Below are positions 23,723 through 31,162 of a stretch of DNA of 53,604 nucleotides, in pieces (the first letter of the stretch is position 1; the number at the start of each line of letters is the position of its first letter). A program made the translations under genes and the position numbers. Where the stretch lies: positions 1 through 53,604 of the forward strand of contig NZ_VWXX01000026.1 in NCBI RefSeq assembly GCF_008632335.1. Reading direction: 5' to 3'. The notes under the pieces were generated by a model. That model ran no database searches. It was not told the origin of the DNA and saw only the letters and a list, made by a program, of their open reading frames with translations. Source of the stretch: Thiohalocapsa marina. Lineage in GTDB: Bacteria; Pseudomonadota; Gammaproteobacteria; Chromatiales; Chromatiaceae.

Positions 23723-24169
23723 ATGATCACGCTACACACAATGCAGATCGATAAAGACGATCACCTCTGCCTGGATCCTGATCAGATTGGCTTGCAACCG
23801 GGGCTGTACGCTCGACTATTTGGCCGTCGCTTTGGTGCTGATGACCGCGGACAGCCTTGGCGGCGGGGTATCGTACGGGTGTCGTATCGTCGCCCTGGCG
23901 AAGCGACGCGATCGGTTCGCCTGCTGTTCCGTGGGGTGAGCATCGAGGGCTTGACGCAAAACCAATGCCTGCTTCCAGGTCGGGCCTGCCAGCAGTTGGG
24001 TCTGGGCAATGAAAGCGCTGAGATCCACGTCTCCGTGGAGCCGAGGGCTTGGTCTCGGTTTTGGTTTTATTGGAGTCATCCCGTTGATGCTACTCGGGTA
24101 GCATTCAAGCTAGGTGCTGTGGCGATCGGTATTGCATTGATGCCGATAATTATTCCAATCATTCTGTAG
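23723..24169 (+). CDS. Uncharacterised 148-residue protein with a C-terminal membrane helix
   Basis: No family recognised. The body is soluble-looking and arginine-rich (RLFGRRFGADDRGQPWRRG, VRVSYRRPGEATRSVRLLFR), followed by VEPRAWSRFWFYWSHP and a terminal hydrophobic helix (VAFKLGAVAIGIALMPIIIP). This would place it on the cytoplasmic face of the inner membrane as a tail-anchored protein. It stands alone between the formyltransferase scrap and a sulfotransferase relic, so context gives little help. Confidence 0.5.
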   Translation: MITLHTMQIDKDDHLCLDPDQIGLQPGLYARLFGRRFGADDRGQPWRRGIVRVSYRRPGEATRSVRLLFRGVSIEGLTQNQCLLPGRACQQLGLGNESAEIHVSVEPRAWSRFWFYWSHPVDATRVAFKLGAVAIGIALMPIIIPIIL

Positions 24170-24200
24170 CGTTAACCCAAGTTGTCAGGCGCACTACATC

Positions 24201-24379
24201 TACATACTTTTTTGAAACGTGGCGGTGTGAATTCATTGGATGCGGACTAGGCGGCAAATCATTTGTCGAACTATCGATCTTTCGATGAATTCGTACATGA
24301 GGGCCTACGGGCTGACGGCATCTATGATTGGGTTCATTTCAGGCCGCAGACAGATTTCATTGCTGATGCAAATGAAAAC
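24201..24379 (+). pseudogene. Relic of a sulfotransferase gene (partial copy of 30750-30929)
   Basis: The stretch is clearly homologous to the middle of the sulfotransferase gene at 30472-31134. Reading across frameshifts and a stop it gives KRGGVNSLDAD, FDEFVHEGLRADGIYDWVHF and RPQTDFIADAN, compared with KRGGVNQLDAN, FEEFVHDGLRTD and RPQTYFIADAE. The start, the PAPS-binding motifs and the end are gone. It marks a duplicated or replaced gene 6.5 kb upstream of the intact one. Confidence 0.75.
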
Positions 24380-24387
24380 TTTATAAT
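24360..24387 (+). promoter_or_regulatory. Candidate promoter for the AT-rich methyltransferase
   Basis: A perfect TATAAT (24382-24387) has TTGCTG (24360-24365) 16 bases upstream. AGAAGG (24411-24416) then serves as ribosome site eight bases before ATG 24425. The promoter lies inside the end of the sulfotransferase relic. Confidence 0.45.
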
Positions 24388-24424
24388 AGCTTAACTATAC
24401 AGATAATGAAAGAAGGCTTGTGGT

Positions 24425-25238
24425 ATGCATTTGAAGAATTTAATAAAGTTTTTTGGTGGAAATAGCGTATTGGGTTTTTTGCGAAAAAAATTTCAAAGCC
24501 CTTATGTCCCTGTTTCGAAGTTTTTGGGTGATTTTCAATTTGAATCTTCTTGCGTGAAAGATATTAAAGATGACATACGGAAAAAGTATCTTTATGATGG
24601 TGATTTGTTAGAAATATTCATATCAGGAAATTCAGGTGCTATTAATAAGTGGCATCACTACATACCGGTGTATGATCGTTATTTATCAAGGTTTACAGGT
24701 AAATCTCCTCGGGTGCTAGAGTTGGGTGTCGCCAACGGCGGCGGGTTACAAATGTGGAGACGATACTTCGGCGAATCGGCGGTGATTTTTGGAGTTGATA
24801 TTAGTCCTGAGTGTGCTTCTTTTGATGGTATGTCAGCTAGTGTAAGGATTGGCTCCCAAGCTGATGAAAAATTTTTGCGTGCTGTTGTGGATGAAATGGG
24901 GGGGGGTGGACATTATTATTGATGACGGAAGTCACAATATGAAGCACATTCGGAAATCGTTAGAGACCCTATTCCCGTTGCTGAGCAAAAATGGAGTTTA
25001 CCTAGTTGAAGATTTGCATACAGCTTACTGGCCACCTTATGCAGGTGGTTATCACTCATCTAAAAATCTCTTTCGCTATACCTTGCAGCTGATCCACGAT
25101 ATGCACCACTGGTACCACGGTAAAGCAAAGATACACCCTGAGATCAGCTCATATTGCGATGGTATACATGTCCATGATTCACTGCTCATTATAGAGAAAG
25201 GTGAAGGGCATAAGCCGGTTTATTCACGTATAGGTTGA
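24425..25238 (+). pseudogene. SAM-dependent methyltransferase, out of frame at a G9 tract (possibly phase-OFF)
   Basis: The first frame encodes the N-terminal part and SAM site (WHHYIPVYDRYLSRF, PRVLELGVANGGGLQMWRRY, IFGVDISPEC). It goes off frame at nine Gs (24898-24906). The neighbouring frame carries the rest (VDIIIDDGSHNMKHIRKSLE, LFPLLSKNGVYLVEDLHTAY, IHVHDSLLIIEKGEG). With eight Gs the two would join as DEMGG-VDIIIDDG, giving a normal ~270-residue CmcI/Methyltransf_24-like sugar O-methyltransferase. Nothing else is broken, so it is either a phase-variable gene in the OFF state or a homopolymer sequencing error. AT-rich. Confidence 0.85.
24898..24906 (+). repeat. G9 homopolymer tract at the methyltransferase frameshift
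   Basis: Nine Gs in an AT-rich gene, exactly where the coding frame changes. Eight Gs would restore the full methyltransferase. This is the strongest phase-variation candidate in the window. Confidence 0.85.
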
Positions 25239-25381
25239 GCTTCCAGTTAGAATATCGGGAAATTAGCCTTCTGGGGACCGGTTCGTCGAACTGATCTTGC
25301 CCAGCAACAGTGGACACTGGATTAAGCCGCATTCCGAGTTGGCCCTGAATATAACTAAAATTCACTCATGCCAGAACAAAA

Positions 25382-26494
25382 ATGTTCATGAAAATGAAAA
25401 AACTCGTACGACTTGCTCTCTCGAAATATCAAAAAATTCGTGCAAAAGCTGCTTTCCGAAAACAGAATTTGAAGTCGGGTGTCATGGCCTTTCAACGAGC
25501 TCTGGATTTGGATGACAATGCTCGGCTATCCATGCTAAATCGTATCCTACCGAATTCTTGGGGGAGGGTAGATGCAAAATTGATAGAGCCTCTGAAGGAA
25601 ACCTACTTGAAGGAGGGTGAGGCCTATTTGGCCGCCGGTGAAGATGATGTGGCTGGCGAAAAGCTGGCTGCAGCTATTGTATTATCTAATGAATTTTCAG
25701 AGCAACGTGATTTTGAGAAGTTAATTTCGCCTATCATATGTGATGATCACTTGATAGTGACCCAGGTGGCATATAATTACTTCCCAATTTTCGAGATCTG
25801 GCATAGAAATATGCTCCGTCTGGGCATAGAAAATATTCTGCTGATTGCGCTGGATCCGCTTACAGCGGAACGTGCGCGGTTGATGGGTATTCGATACTGG
25901 TATCTTCCGATTTTTGCTTTTCAGAAGAGTGCGCGCCGCCTGATCTGGACTGAAACATTAAAAGTGCGGCGAAAAGTGCTTGATGCAGGAGTGAGTTATT
26001 TGCATAGCGATGCTGATGCGATTTGGCTCAAAGATGTTAGGCAAATTGTGTTATCACAAGACGCGGACTTTGTCACATCAATTGCCGATGGCGCACCCAA
26101 GAATGCATTGGATAGATGGGGTTTTGTAATGTGCCTCGGGTTCTATTTATGCCGATCAAATACCCGAACAAAGGGAGTCTATGATCAATACATCAAGATG
26201 TGTGATCATCTTGGTCACGACCAGAATTCTCTGAACCAGATCTTTCTTGATGCCGGATTCAATTGGGTGCCTGACAAAAACGGGTACAAACATGGCAGTG
26301 GTCCGGGCATTGATGTGTCGGCGACCATTTTGCCGGAAAGAATCGTATCGCGGCCGAGAACGCTGCATGAAAAAATTGATACAGGTGTCTTGCATCCAGT
26401 GCTGTCCGCTCGAACAATTAGAGAAAAAATTGAAATTCTGGATAACTTCGGAATTGATGTGGGCAAAAGCAGAGAAATGGCGGCAAAAAAATAG
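25382..26494 (+). CDS. Putative nucleotide-diphospho-sugar transferase (GT77/PF03407-like)
   Basis: 370 residues. A helical front (residues 1-110) precedes a GT-A-like domain: VTQVAYNYFPIFEIWHRNML, GIRYWYLPIFAFQKSARRLI, and VSYLHSDADAIWLKDVRQIV, whose D-A-D is the metal-binding DxD motif. WGFVMCLGFYLCRSNTRTKG follows, as in plant and bacterial 'nucleotid_trans' proteins. The acceptor and donor are unknown. AT-rich, with weak start signals; ATG 25382 and 25388 are both possible. It probably adds a side-chain sugar to the surface polysaccharide. Confidence 0.72.
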   Translation: MFMKMKKLVRLALSKYQKIRAKAAFRKQNLKSGVMAFQRALDLDDNARLSMLNRILPNSWGRVDAKLIEPLKETYLKEGEAYLAAGEDDVAGEKLAAAIVLSNEFSEQRDFEKLISPIICDDHLIVTQVAYNYFPIFEIWHRNMLRLGIENILLIALDPLTAERARLMGIRYWYLPIFAFQKSARRLIWTETLKVRRKVLDAGVSYLHSDADAIWLKDVRQIVLSQDADFVTSIADGAPKNALDRWGFVMCLGFYLCRSNTRTKGVYDQYIKMCDHLGHDQNSLNQIFLDAGFNWVPDKNGYKHGSGPGIDVSATILPERIVSRPRTLHEKIDTGVLHPVLSARTIREKIEILDNFGIDVGKSREMAAKK

Positions 26495-26552
26495 TCAATG
26501 TCGCTGGAATTGTGATTTGTTGGGTTAGCAAACTTGGGCGAACTGGCCAAGT

Positions 26553-26726
26553 GCGAATGCGATTGAATTGCCGAAGCAGATCCAGGATCTTTGCTGGGGC
26601 GAGACCGCAAGGCGCCGTTGGTTCGCACAGCGTTGGCAACAGCCGCTTGAAGCCTATGTTCGGTCACCGCTGCGTCGCATACAGTGCAGACTTGGCGCAT
26701 CTGTGCATGACCTCATCAAGCGCTAG
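26553..26726 (+). pseudogene. C-terminal relic of an unidentified gene
   Basis: In the frame ending at TAG 26724 the sequence reads AIELPKQIQDLCWGETARRR, WFAQRWQQPLEAYVRSPLRR and LGASVHDLIKR, which has a protein-like composition and GC-rich codon use unlike the gene before it. No start codon fits and there is no recognisable domain. It looks like the end of a gene lost by recombination, perhaps a glycosyltransferase. Confidence 0.35.
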
Positions 26727-26732
26727 AAAGAT

Positions 26733-27722
26733 ATGTTTGGCATTAGTTCAGATTTGAGTACTCATCCTCGTCGTTGGGATGATCTATTGCCGAGGCTTTA
26801 TGGTCATCCATTGCAGTCTAGGTTGTGGGGAGATGCATTGTCACATCATACTCACGGCCGCGAGAGTTTGTACTTACACGACACACGTGAAGCAGGACCA
26901 GACTGGATCGCTCGGGTTGAAGAGCGGCGATTGTTTGGTGTGGGGAAAGTTGCCTGGATCCCGCGTGGACCGGTTTTACAGTCGGTGGAAGAGTTGGAGG
27001 CCGCTTTAGACGAGCTGCGCGACGTGCTTGGGCAGCGTGGGTTTTGCCTGATGGCCATGTCACCCTGGTTCGAGAAATCTTCCGCTTATCTGGCGCACTT
27101 GAGACGAGCGGGTGCGGTCTTAAGTGCTTCGCGACACCGCACGATCTGGATTGATCTGACTCAGGGTCGTGACGCGCTGTGGCAGCGCCTTGACAAGCAA
27201 TGGCGCTATGGGGTTGGCCGTGCTCTGCGTGTGGGCGTTAGCGTAGACACCGAGTCTGATACAGAGACGGTGAACGCATTCTTTGACCTTTGCAAGCGAG
27301 TGAGCGAAGCGAAGAGATTTCGTTTGCCCGCATCTTCTGGCCAGATGCTTGCGTTGCTTCAGGGTGGGTTGGAGGGTGCGGTTGAAGCCCGGCTTTTCAT
27401 TGCGCGATTCCGGGGTACGCCTGCCGCTGGTGTCTTCGTTTTGCGGTGCGGTACGACTATGCACTATCTTTGGGGAGCGGCTGACCGTGCCTTCTCCAAG
27501 CAGCGCGTTGGAGAGGCGGTGCAATGGGCGGCGGTCGAATGGGCCTTGTCACAAGGCTGTCGGCTTTACGATTTGGAAGGTATCGATCCAGAGCGTAATC
27601 CCGGAACCTATCAGTTCAAGAAGAAGATGGGGGGACGGGAGGTCGATCTGCCGGGCGAGATCTATGTACCCATGGGCCTTAGAGGACGCGTGATCGCGAA
27701 CGTGTTAAGACGCCGCTGCTAA
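26733..27722 (+). CDS. FemAB/BioF2-like GNAT-fold acyltransferase
   Basis: 329 residues. The front RRWDDLLPRLYGHPLQSRLW and then GKVAWIPRGPVLQSVEELEA are the first GNAT-like half of FemAB proteins. The second half has TIWIDLTQGRDALWQRLDKQ, WRYGVGRALRVGV, then the conserved GTTMHYLWGAADRAF and YDLEGIDPERNPGTYQFKKK near the end. FemAB relatives in polysaccharide loci transfer aminoacyl groups to sugars or peptidoglycan, usually from aminoacyl-tRNA. Here it most likely decorates the glycan with an amino acid. Complete by length. Confidence 0.82.
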   Translation: MFGISSDLSTHPRRWDDLLPRLYGHPLQSRLWGDALSHHTHGRESLYLHDTREAGPDWIARVEERRLFGVGKVAWIPRGPVLQSVEELEAALDELRDVLGQRGFCLMAMSPWFEKSSAYLAHLRRAGAVLSASRHRTIWIDLTQGRDALWQRLDKQWRYGVGRALRVGVSVDTESDTETVNAFFDLCKRVSEAKRFRLPASSGQMLALLQGGLEGAVEARLFIARFRGTPAAGVFVLRCGTTMHYLWGAADRAFSKQRVGEAVQWAAVEWALSQGCRLYDLEGIDPERNPGTYQFKKKMGGREVDLPGEIYVPMGLRGRVIANVLRRRC

Positions 27723-27828
27723 GCTGAACATCAGCCATCGCCTTTAGCATATATAAGGGAACCTCGGCGTCGTGTGTATCCTTTTCACAAAGGATGCTGT
27801 GGCAGTTTTTCACTGATGATGAGATCGC

Positions 27829-29136
27829 ATGTATAAGGAGTCAATGGTCAAACGACTATCAAAGTTAGTTCAATGGGCGCAAACACTGCCAAACGACATC
27901 CGTTGGGCATTCGCTGATTCGGCGCTATACCAGTCGATCGACCATGGAAAGCGGATAACACGAGGGTCTCGAGGGCGCATCCTTAGCTTTATTCTACGAG
28001 CCTCGCAGAAGGTTAAGATCGAATGGTTGGCAATATTAGGGGTTGCTTTTTATGAAGCCGCTAAGATGTGGCGTGCATATCAGAAGCCCGACACATATTG
28101 CTCTAAAGATGTTGAGCCGCATATTTTTGTTGGCTTTGGTGCAGGGATGGAAGAGGAGTTATTCAGAATTTTTGCAGAAGATAGAAGGGGGGTTTTTCGC
28201 GCGGATCAACAGCGACTTGAAAGCTTTAATGTTGATCACGAGATGCGCCTCAAAGACGTATTTCGAACAGTGCTTCAGTCATTGGGACGCCTCAAGAATG
28301 AGTGGCCGACGCTGCCGCTAGACGCCCATGAATACCGCGTGGAGTTTTTAACTCATCTTACTATGCGGGTAGCGCGATATTGTTTCTTCAGGACGTGGTT
28401 TGAGTGCTATACCAAGGCTTTGGGGCGAGCGCCCGAGGTATGTCTTATCAGCCCTGACACCCTTGCATTCGCCGCCGTCGATGCGGGAGTGATATCTGAT
28501 TTCTATCAACATGGGCTGATGCGTCTAAGCGGGGTTTTTCCGGATTTTACCAGGGTCCGTGCACTGACAGCAGACGAAGCCTCATATCTACAAAAGGCAT
28601 TGCCGCGATCGGTTATACGGTCAGCACTGCCTATCGCGAAGCCAATTGAAAATACTCGTGATCGTGTCGTCTTAGTGGCGTCAATCTACGGGTCTGTCTC
28701 GCAAATGAACATTGTGATTCCTTTTCTTGAGTGGGCTGATGCTGCTGGAATGACAATTCTCGTGAGACGTCACCCAAAAGAACAAAGCGATTACTGGTCG
28801 TCGTTGTCACCAAGATTTCGGCTGACGATCGATGATCGCAATGAACCCATTGCCAAAGTTTTCACAAGAGTTCGACCGGCAATCGTTGTTTCATGGTTCT
28901 CAACCGCAATGGTGGATGCACTGAATTATGGCTTGATTCCCGTGATGCTGGTTCCTAACGACGATGACGCAGTGCGCGACTTGATCTACCCGCTAGTAAC
29001 ACGGACGTTAAACTGGCCAAATGACAAGGTGCAAATTGACAAAGCTTTGAGATCATCGGCAGCGCGGGGCGCCATTATTCGCACGCTGAAAGCCCAAGGC
29101 AATCAAAGTCACCCGCAAACACTATTCAGTTATTGA
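27829..29136 (+). CDS. Probable GT-B glycosyltransferase (polysialyltransferase-like)
   Basis: 435 residues with no classical GT family signature that I can name. The C-terminal half looks GT-B-like: SDFYQHGLMRLSGVFPDF, VVLVASIYGSVSQMN, MTILVRRHPKEQSDYW with an HP motif, and VVSWFSTAMVDALNYGLIPV resembling the S-T motif of sialyl- and polysialyl-transferases. The front has a helical region and HIFVGFGAGMEEELFRIF. Given the CMP-legionaminic acid genes nearby, it may transfer a nonulosonic acid. The start is uncertain: AAGGAG at 27835 would serve ATG 27844 (residue 6), though only three bases away. Confidence 0.55.
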   Translation: MYKESMVKRLSKLVQWAQTLPNDIRWAFADSALYQSIDHGKRITRGSRGRILSFILRASQKVKIEWLAILGVAFYEAAKMWRAYQKPDTYCSKDVEPHIFVGFGAGMEEELFRIFAEDRRGVFRADQQRLESFNVDHEMRLKDVFRTVLQSLGRLKNEWPTLPLDAHEYRVEFLTHLTMRVARYCFFRTWFECYTKALGRAPEVCLISPDTLAFAAVDAGVISDFYQHGLMRLSGVFPDFTRVRALTADEASYLQKALPRSVIRSALPIAKPIENTRDRVVLVASIYGSVSQMNIVIPFLEWADAAGMTILVRRHPKEQSDYWSSLSPRFRLTIDDRNEPIAKVFTRVRPAIVVSWFSTAMVDALNYGLIPVMLVPNDDDAVRDLIYPLVTRTLNWPNDKVQIDKALRSSAARGAIIRTLKAQGNQSHPQTLFSY

Positions 29137-29146
29137 GAAACCCCCT

Positions 29147-30463
29147 ATGGTCAGGATTCTGATACCTAGAACGGTTGACGTTTGGGCTAATAACGCGCAA
29201 AACTTAAATGCGAAAAGCATGATATCTCGCTGGAGAAGCAAAAATGTCCATATAACGGTATGTTATCATGACGATCCTCTATTTAGGCCATCGACGCGTC
29301 TTCGGTTGGTCAAGCTGTGGCCGTGGCGCTTCTGGCGATTGAGACTGTTTTTAGCATACATCAAGAAGTATGACCTGATCTTTTATCCCGGTGTCGATGT
29401 GGCGGATTACTGGGGTATTAAATTTACGAAACTGTTTCGTAAGCGAACAAAAATTGTGGCGACGCTTGAAGGTTTAGTAGGAGATGCGTCAAGGGATATG
29501 GAATATACGGCTGTCGCCGGACATCCTGTAACTTGTCATAAGGTTCCAAAACAAATCCTTCGTCGTGTTGACTATGTATTAACCGCCGCCGATCAGATTA
29601 TTGCCATTAGCTCGTTTTTGGCAAAAATAGGACGTTCCCGCTATGGCGATAAGACCAATGCACTACAACTTGGATACGATGGCTCTATATTTTTTCATGT
29701 CGGCGATGAAGATCGCGAGAGCTTTTACACAGAGGCTGCTGGCCATCCAGTCTACTGCCAGCGGGTGTCGCCTAAAACATTGCGACGGGTGGACGGAATC
29801 CTGCACGCGGCCGATCATGTCATTGCCATCAGTCCTTTTCTGGCGCGTATGGGGAGCTTGCGTTATGGCGACAAGTTCTCGGTTCTGCCGCTCGGTGTCG
29901 ACACGGCCAACTATCGTCCATCGACAAGCGAAAGGTGCGATCACCGGCCTGTGGTCGTGACGGCGGGTACCGTTTATCCCGGAAAACGCCCGGACACATT
30001 CTTGCAGTTGGCGCAAAAATTCCCTGAAGCAGCATTCCGTTGGTTTGGGGCAGGTGACATGCTCGAGCAAATGAGAGCTAAGGTAAGGGAACTGGGGCTG
30101 CATAATCTCCACTTCGCAGGCCCGCTTTCGCCGCAGGCGCTGGCTGAAGAGTTTCGCAAGGCAGATATTTTTGTCTTGCCATCCAAGTCAGAAGGTGTTC
30201 CCAAGGTCACCCAAGAGGCAGCTGCTTGTGGTCTGCCGGTGGTTCTGTTCGGCTTTTATGAGGCTCCCTCTGTTGTTGATGGAGAAAACGGTTATGTCGT
30301 CTGGAACGACGAGGAATTGATGGATCGGTTGATTAACTTGCTAGGGGATGTCGAATTGCGCCGGCGCATGGGTGATAAGGGAGTAGCGATGGCGCAGGAC
30401 TGGGAGTGGAGTAGCCTTTCGCAGAAATGGGAAAGAGGTGTTCTTTCGCATATTGGAGCGTAG
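29147..30463 (+). CDS. Chimeric family-4 glycosyltransferase with an internally duplicated segment
   Basis: 438 residues. The C-terminal GT-B domain is a good GT4: VVVTAGTVYPGKRPDTFLQL, FRWFGAGDMLEQMRAKV, FVLPSKSEGVPKVTQEAAAC. In the N-terminal half a 59-residue segment occurs twice, at residues 120-178 and 194-252, 35 of 59 identical (for example AGHPVTCHKVPKQILRRVD versus AGHPVYCQRVSPKTLRRVD). The first copy and everything before it is AT-rich; the second copy and everything after is GC-rich. The gene is thus a join of two related GT4 genes that kept both versions of the shared part. The reading frame is intact; activity is uncertain because of the extra 74 residues. Confidence 0.85.
   Translation: MVRILIPRTVDVWANNAQNLNAKSMISRWRSKNVHITVCYHDDPLFRPSTRLRLVKLWPWRFWRLRLFLAYIKKYDLIFYPGVDVADYWGIKFTKLFRKRTKIVATLEGLVGDASRDMEYTAVAGHPVTCHKVPKQILRRVDYVLTAADQIIAISSFLAKIGRSRYGDKTNALQLGYDGSIFFHVGDEDRESFYTEAAGHPVYCQRVSPKTLRRVDGILHAADHVIAISPFLARMGSLRYGDKFSVLPLGVDTANYRPSTSERCDHRPVVVTAGTVYPGKRPDTFLQLAQKFPEAAFRWFGAGDMLEQMRAKVRELGLHNLHFAGPLSPQALAEEFRKADIFVLPSKSEGVPKVTQEAAACGLPVVLFGFYEAPSVVDGENGYVVWNDEELMDRLINLLGDVELRRRMGDKGVAMAQDWEWSSLSQKWERGVLSHIGA
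29504..29680 (+). repeat. Duplicated segment in the GT4 gene, AT-rich copy
   Basis: First of two homologous 177-base segments, encoding residues 120-178 (IIAISSFLAKIGRSRYGDK inside). Its codons are AT-rich like the gene front. The partner is 29726-29902. Confidence 0.85.
29726..29902 (+). repeat. Duplicated segment in the GT4 gene, GC-rich copy
   Basis: Second segment, encoding residues 194-252 (VIAISPFLARMGSLRYGDK inside), GC-rich like the rest of the gene. The offset from the first copy is 222 bases, so the frame is kept. Confidence 0.85.
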
Positions 30464-30471
30464 GCAAGTCT

Positions 30472-31134
30472 ATGAAGATGGCAAGTCGGTTGATTCGTGA
30501 GAGCGAAATGTGGCTTCGCTACCGATTGATGGATATTCGCGGCCGAGGGGTCTATGCGCATCATGCGAATGCCTGTCAATGCATCTTTATTCACATTCCA
30601 AAGGCGGCTGGCAGCAGTATTTCTCAAACCTTGTTCCAACAGCCGTCAAGACATGTACCTTATTTTGAGTATGAGAGAGCAAGCCCACGGAAATTTCGCA
30701 AGTTTTTCAAGTTTACATTTGTTCGCAACCCTTGGGATCGCCTGGTGTCAACATACTTTTTTTTAAAACGTGGCGGGGTTAATCAATTAGATGCGAATTG
30801 GGCAGTAGATCATCTGTCGGATTATCAAAATTTCGAAGAATTTGTGCATGATGGCCTGCGGACTGACAGCGTTCGCGAATGGATTCATTTCAGGCCACAG
30901 ACATATTTTATTGCTGATGCGGAAGGTGACATCAAAGTTGACTTCATTGGGCGATTTGAGAAAATTGAGCGTGATTTCTGTCTGATCGAAAAAAAGCTTG
31001 GGTGTGAGCATGAGTTACGTAAGATGAACGTAGGGCAGCACGCGCATTATCGAGACTACTATACAAAAGAAACAAAAAAAATTGTATATGATTTTTATGA
31101 GCGGGATATCGAATTGTTGCAATATTTATTTTAG
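30472..31134 (+). CDS. Sulfotransferase (Sulfotransfer_2-like)
   Basis: 220 residues from ATG 30472, nine bases after the GT4 stop. The PAPS-binding motifs are clear: the 5'-phosphosulfate loop CIFIHIPKAAGSSISQTLF and the 3'-phosphate motif FTFVRNPWDRLVSTYFFLKR. It would transfer sulfate from PAPS to a hydroxyl of the polysaccharide. Complete by size, ending KKIVYDFYERDIELLQYLF. A decayed partial copy lies at 24201-24379. AT-rich. Confidence 0.9.
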   Translation: MKMASRLIRESEMWLRYRLMDIRGRGVYAHHANACQCIFIHIPKAAGSSISQTLFQQPSRHVPYFEYERASPRKFRKFFKFTFVRNPWDRLVSTYFFLKRGGVNQLDANWAVDHLSDYQNFEEFVHDGLRTDSVREWIHFRPQTYFIADAEGDIKVDFIGRFEKIERDFCLIEKKLGCEHELRKMNVGQHAHYRDYYTKETKKIVYDFYERDIELLQYLF

Positions 31135-31162
31135 CGCGGGTCATGCCTCATCCTATAGGAAG

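Noticed and set aside
24898-24906. Programmed ribosomal frameshifting at the G9 tract
   Set aside because: No slippery heptamer of the usual type or downstream structure is evident; length variation or sequencing error explains it more simply.
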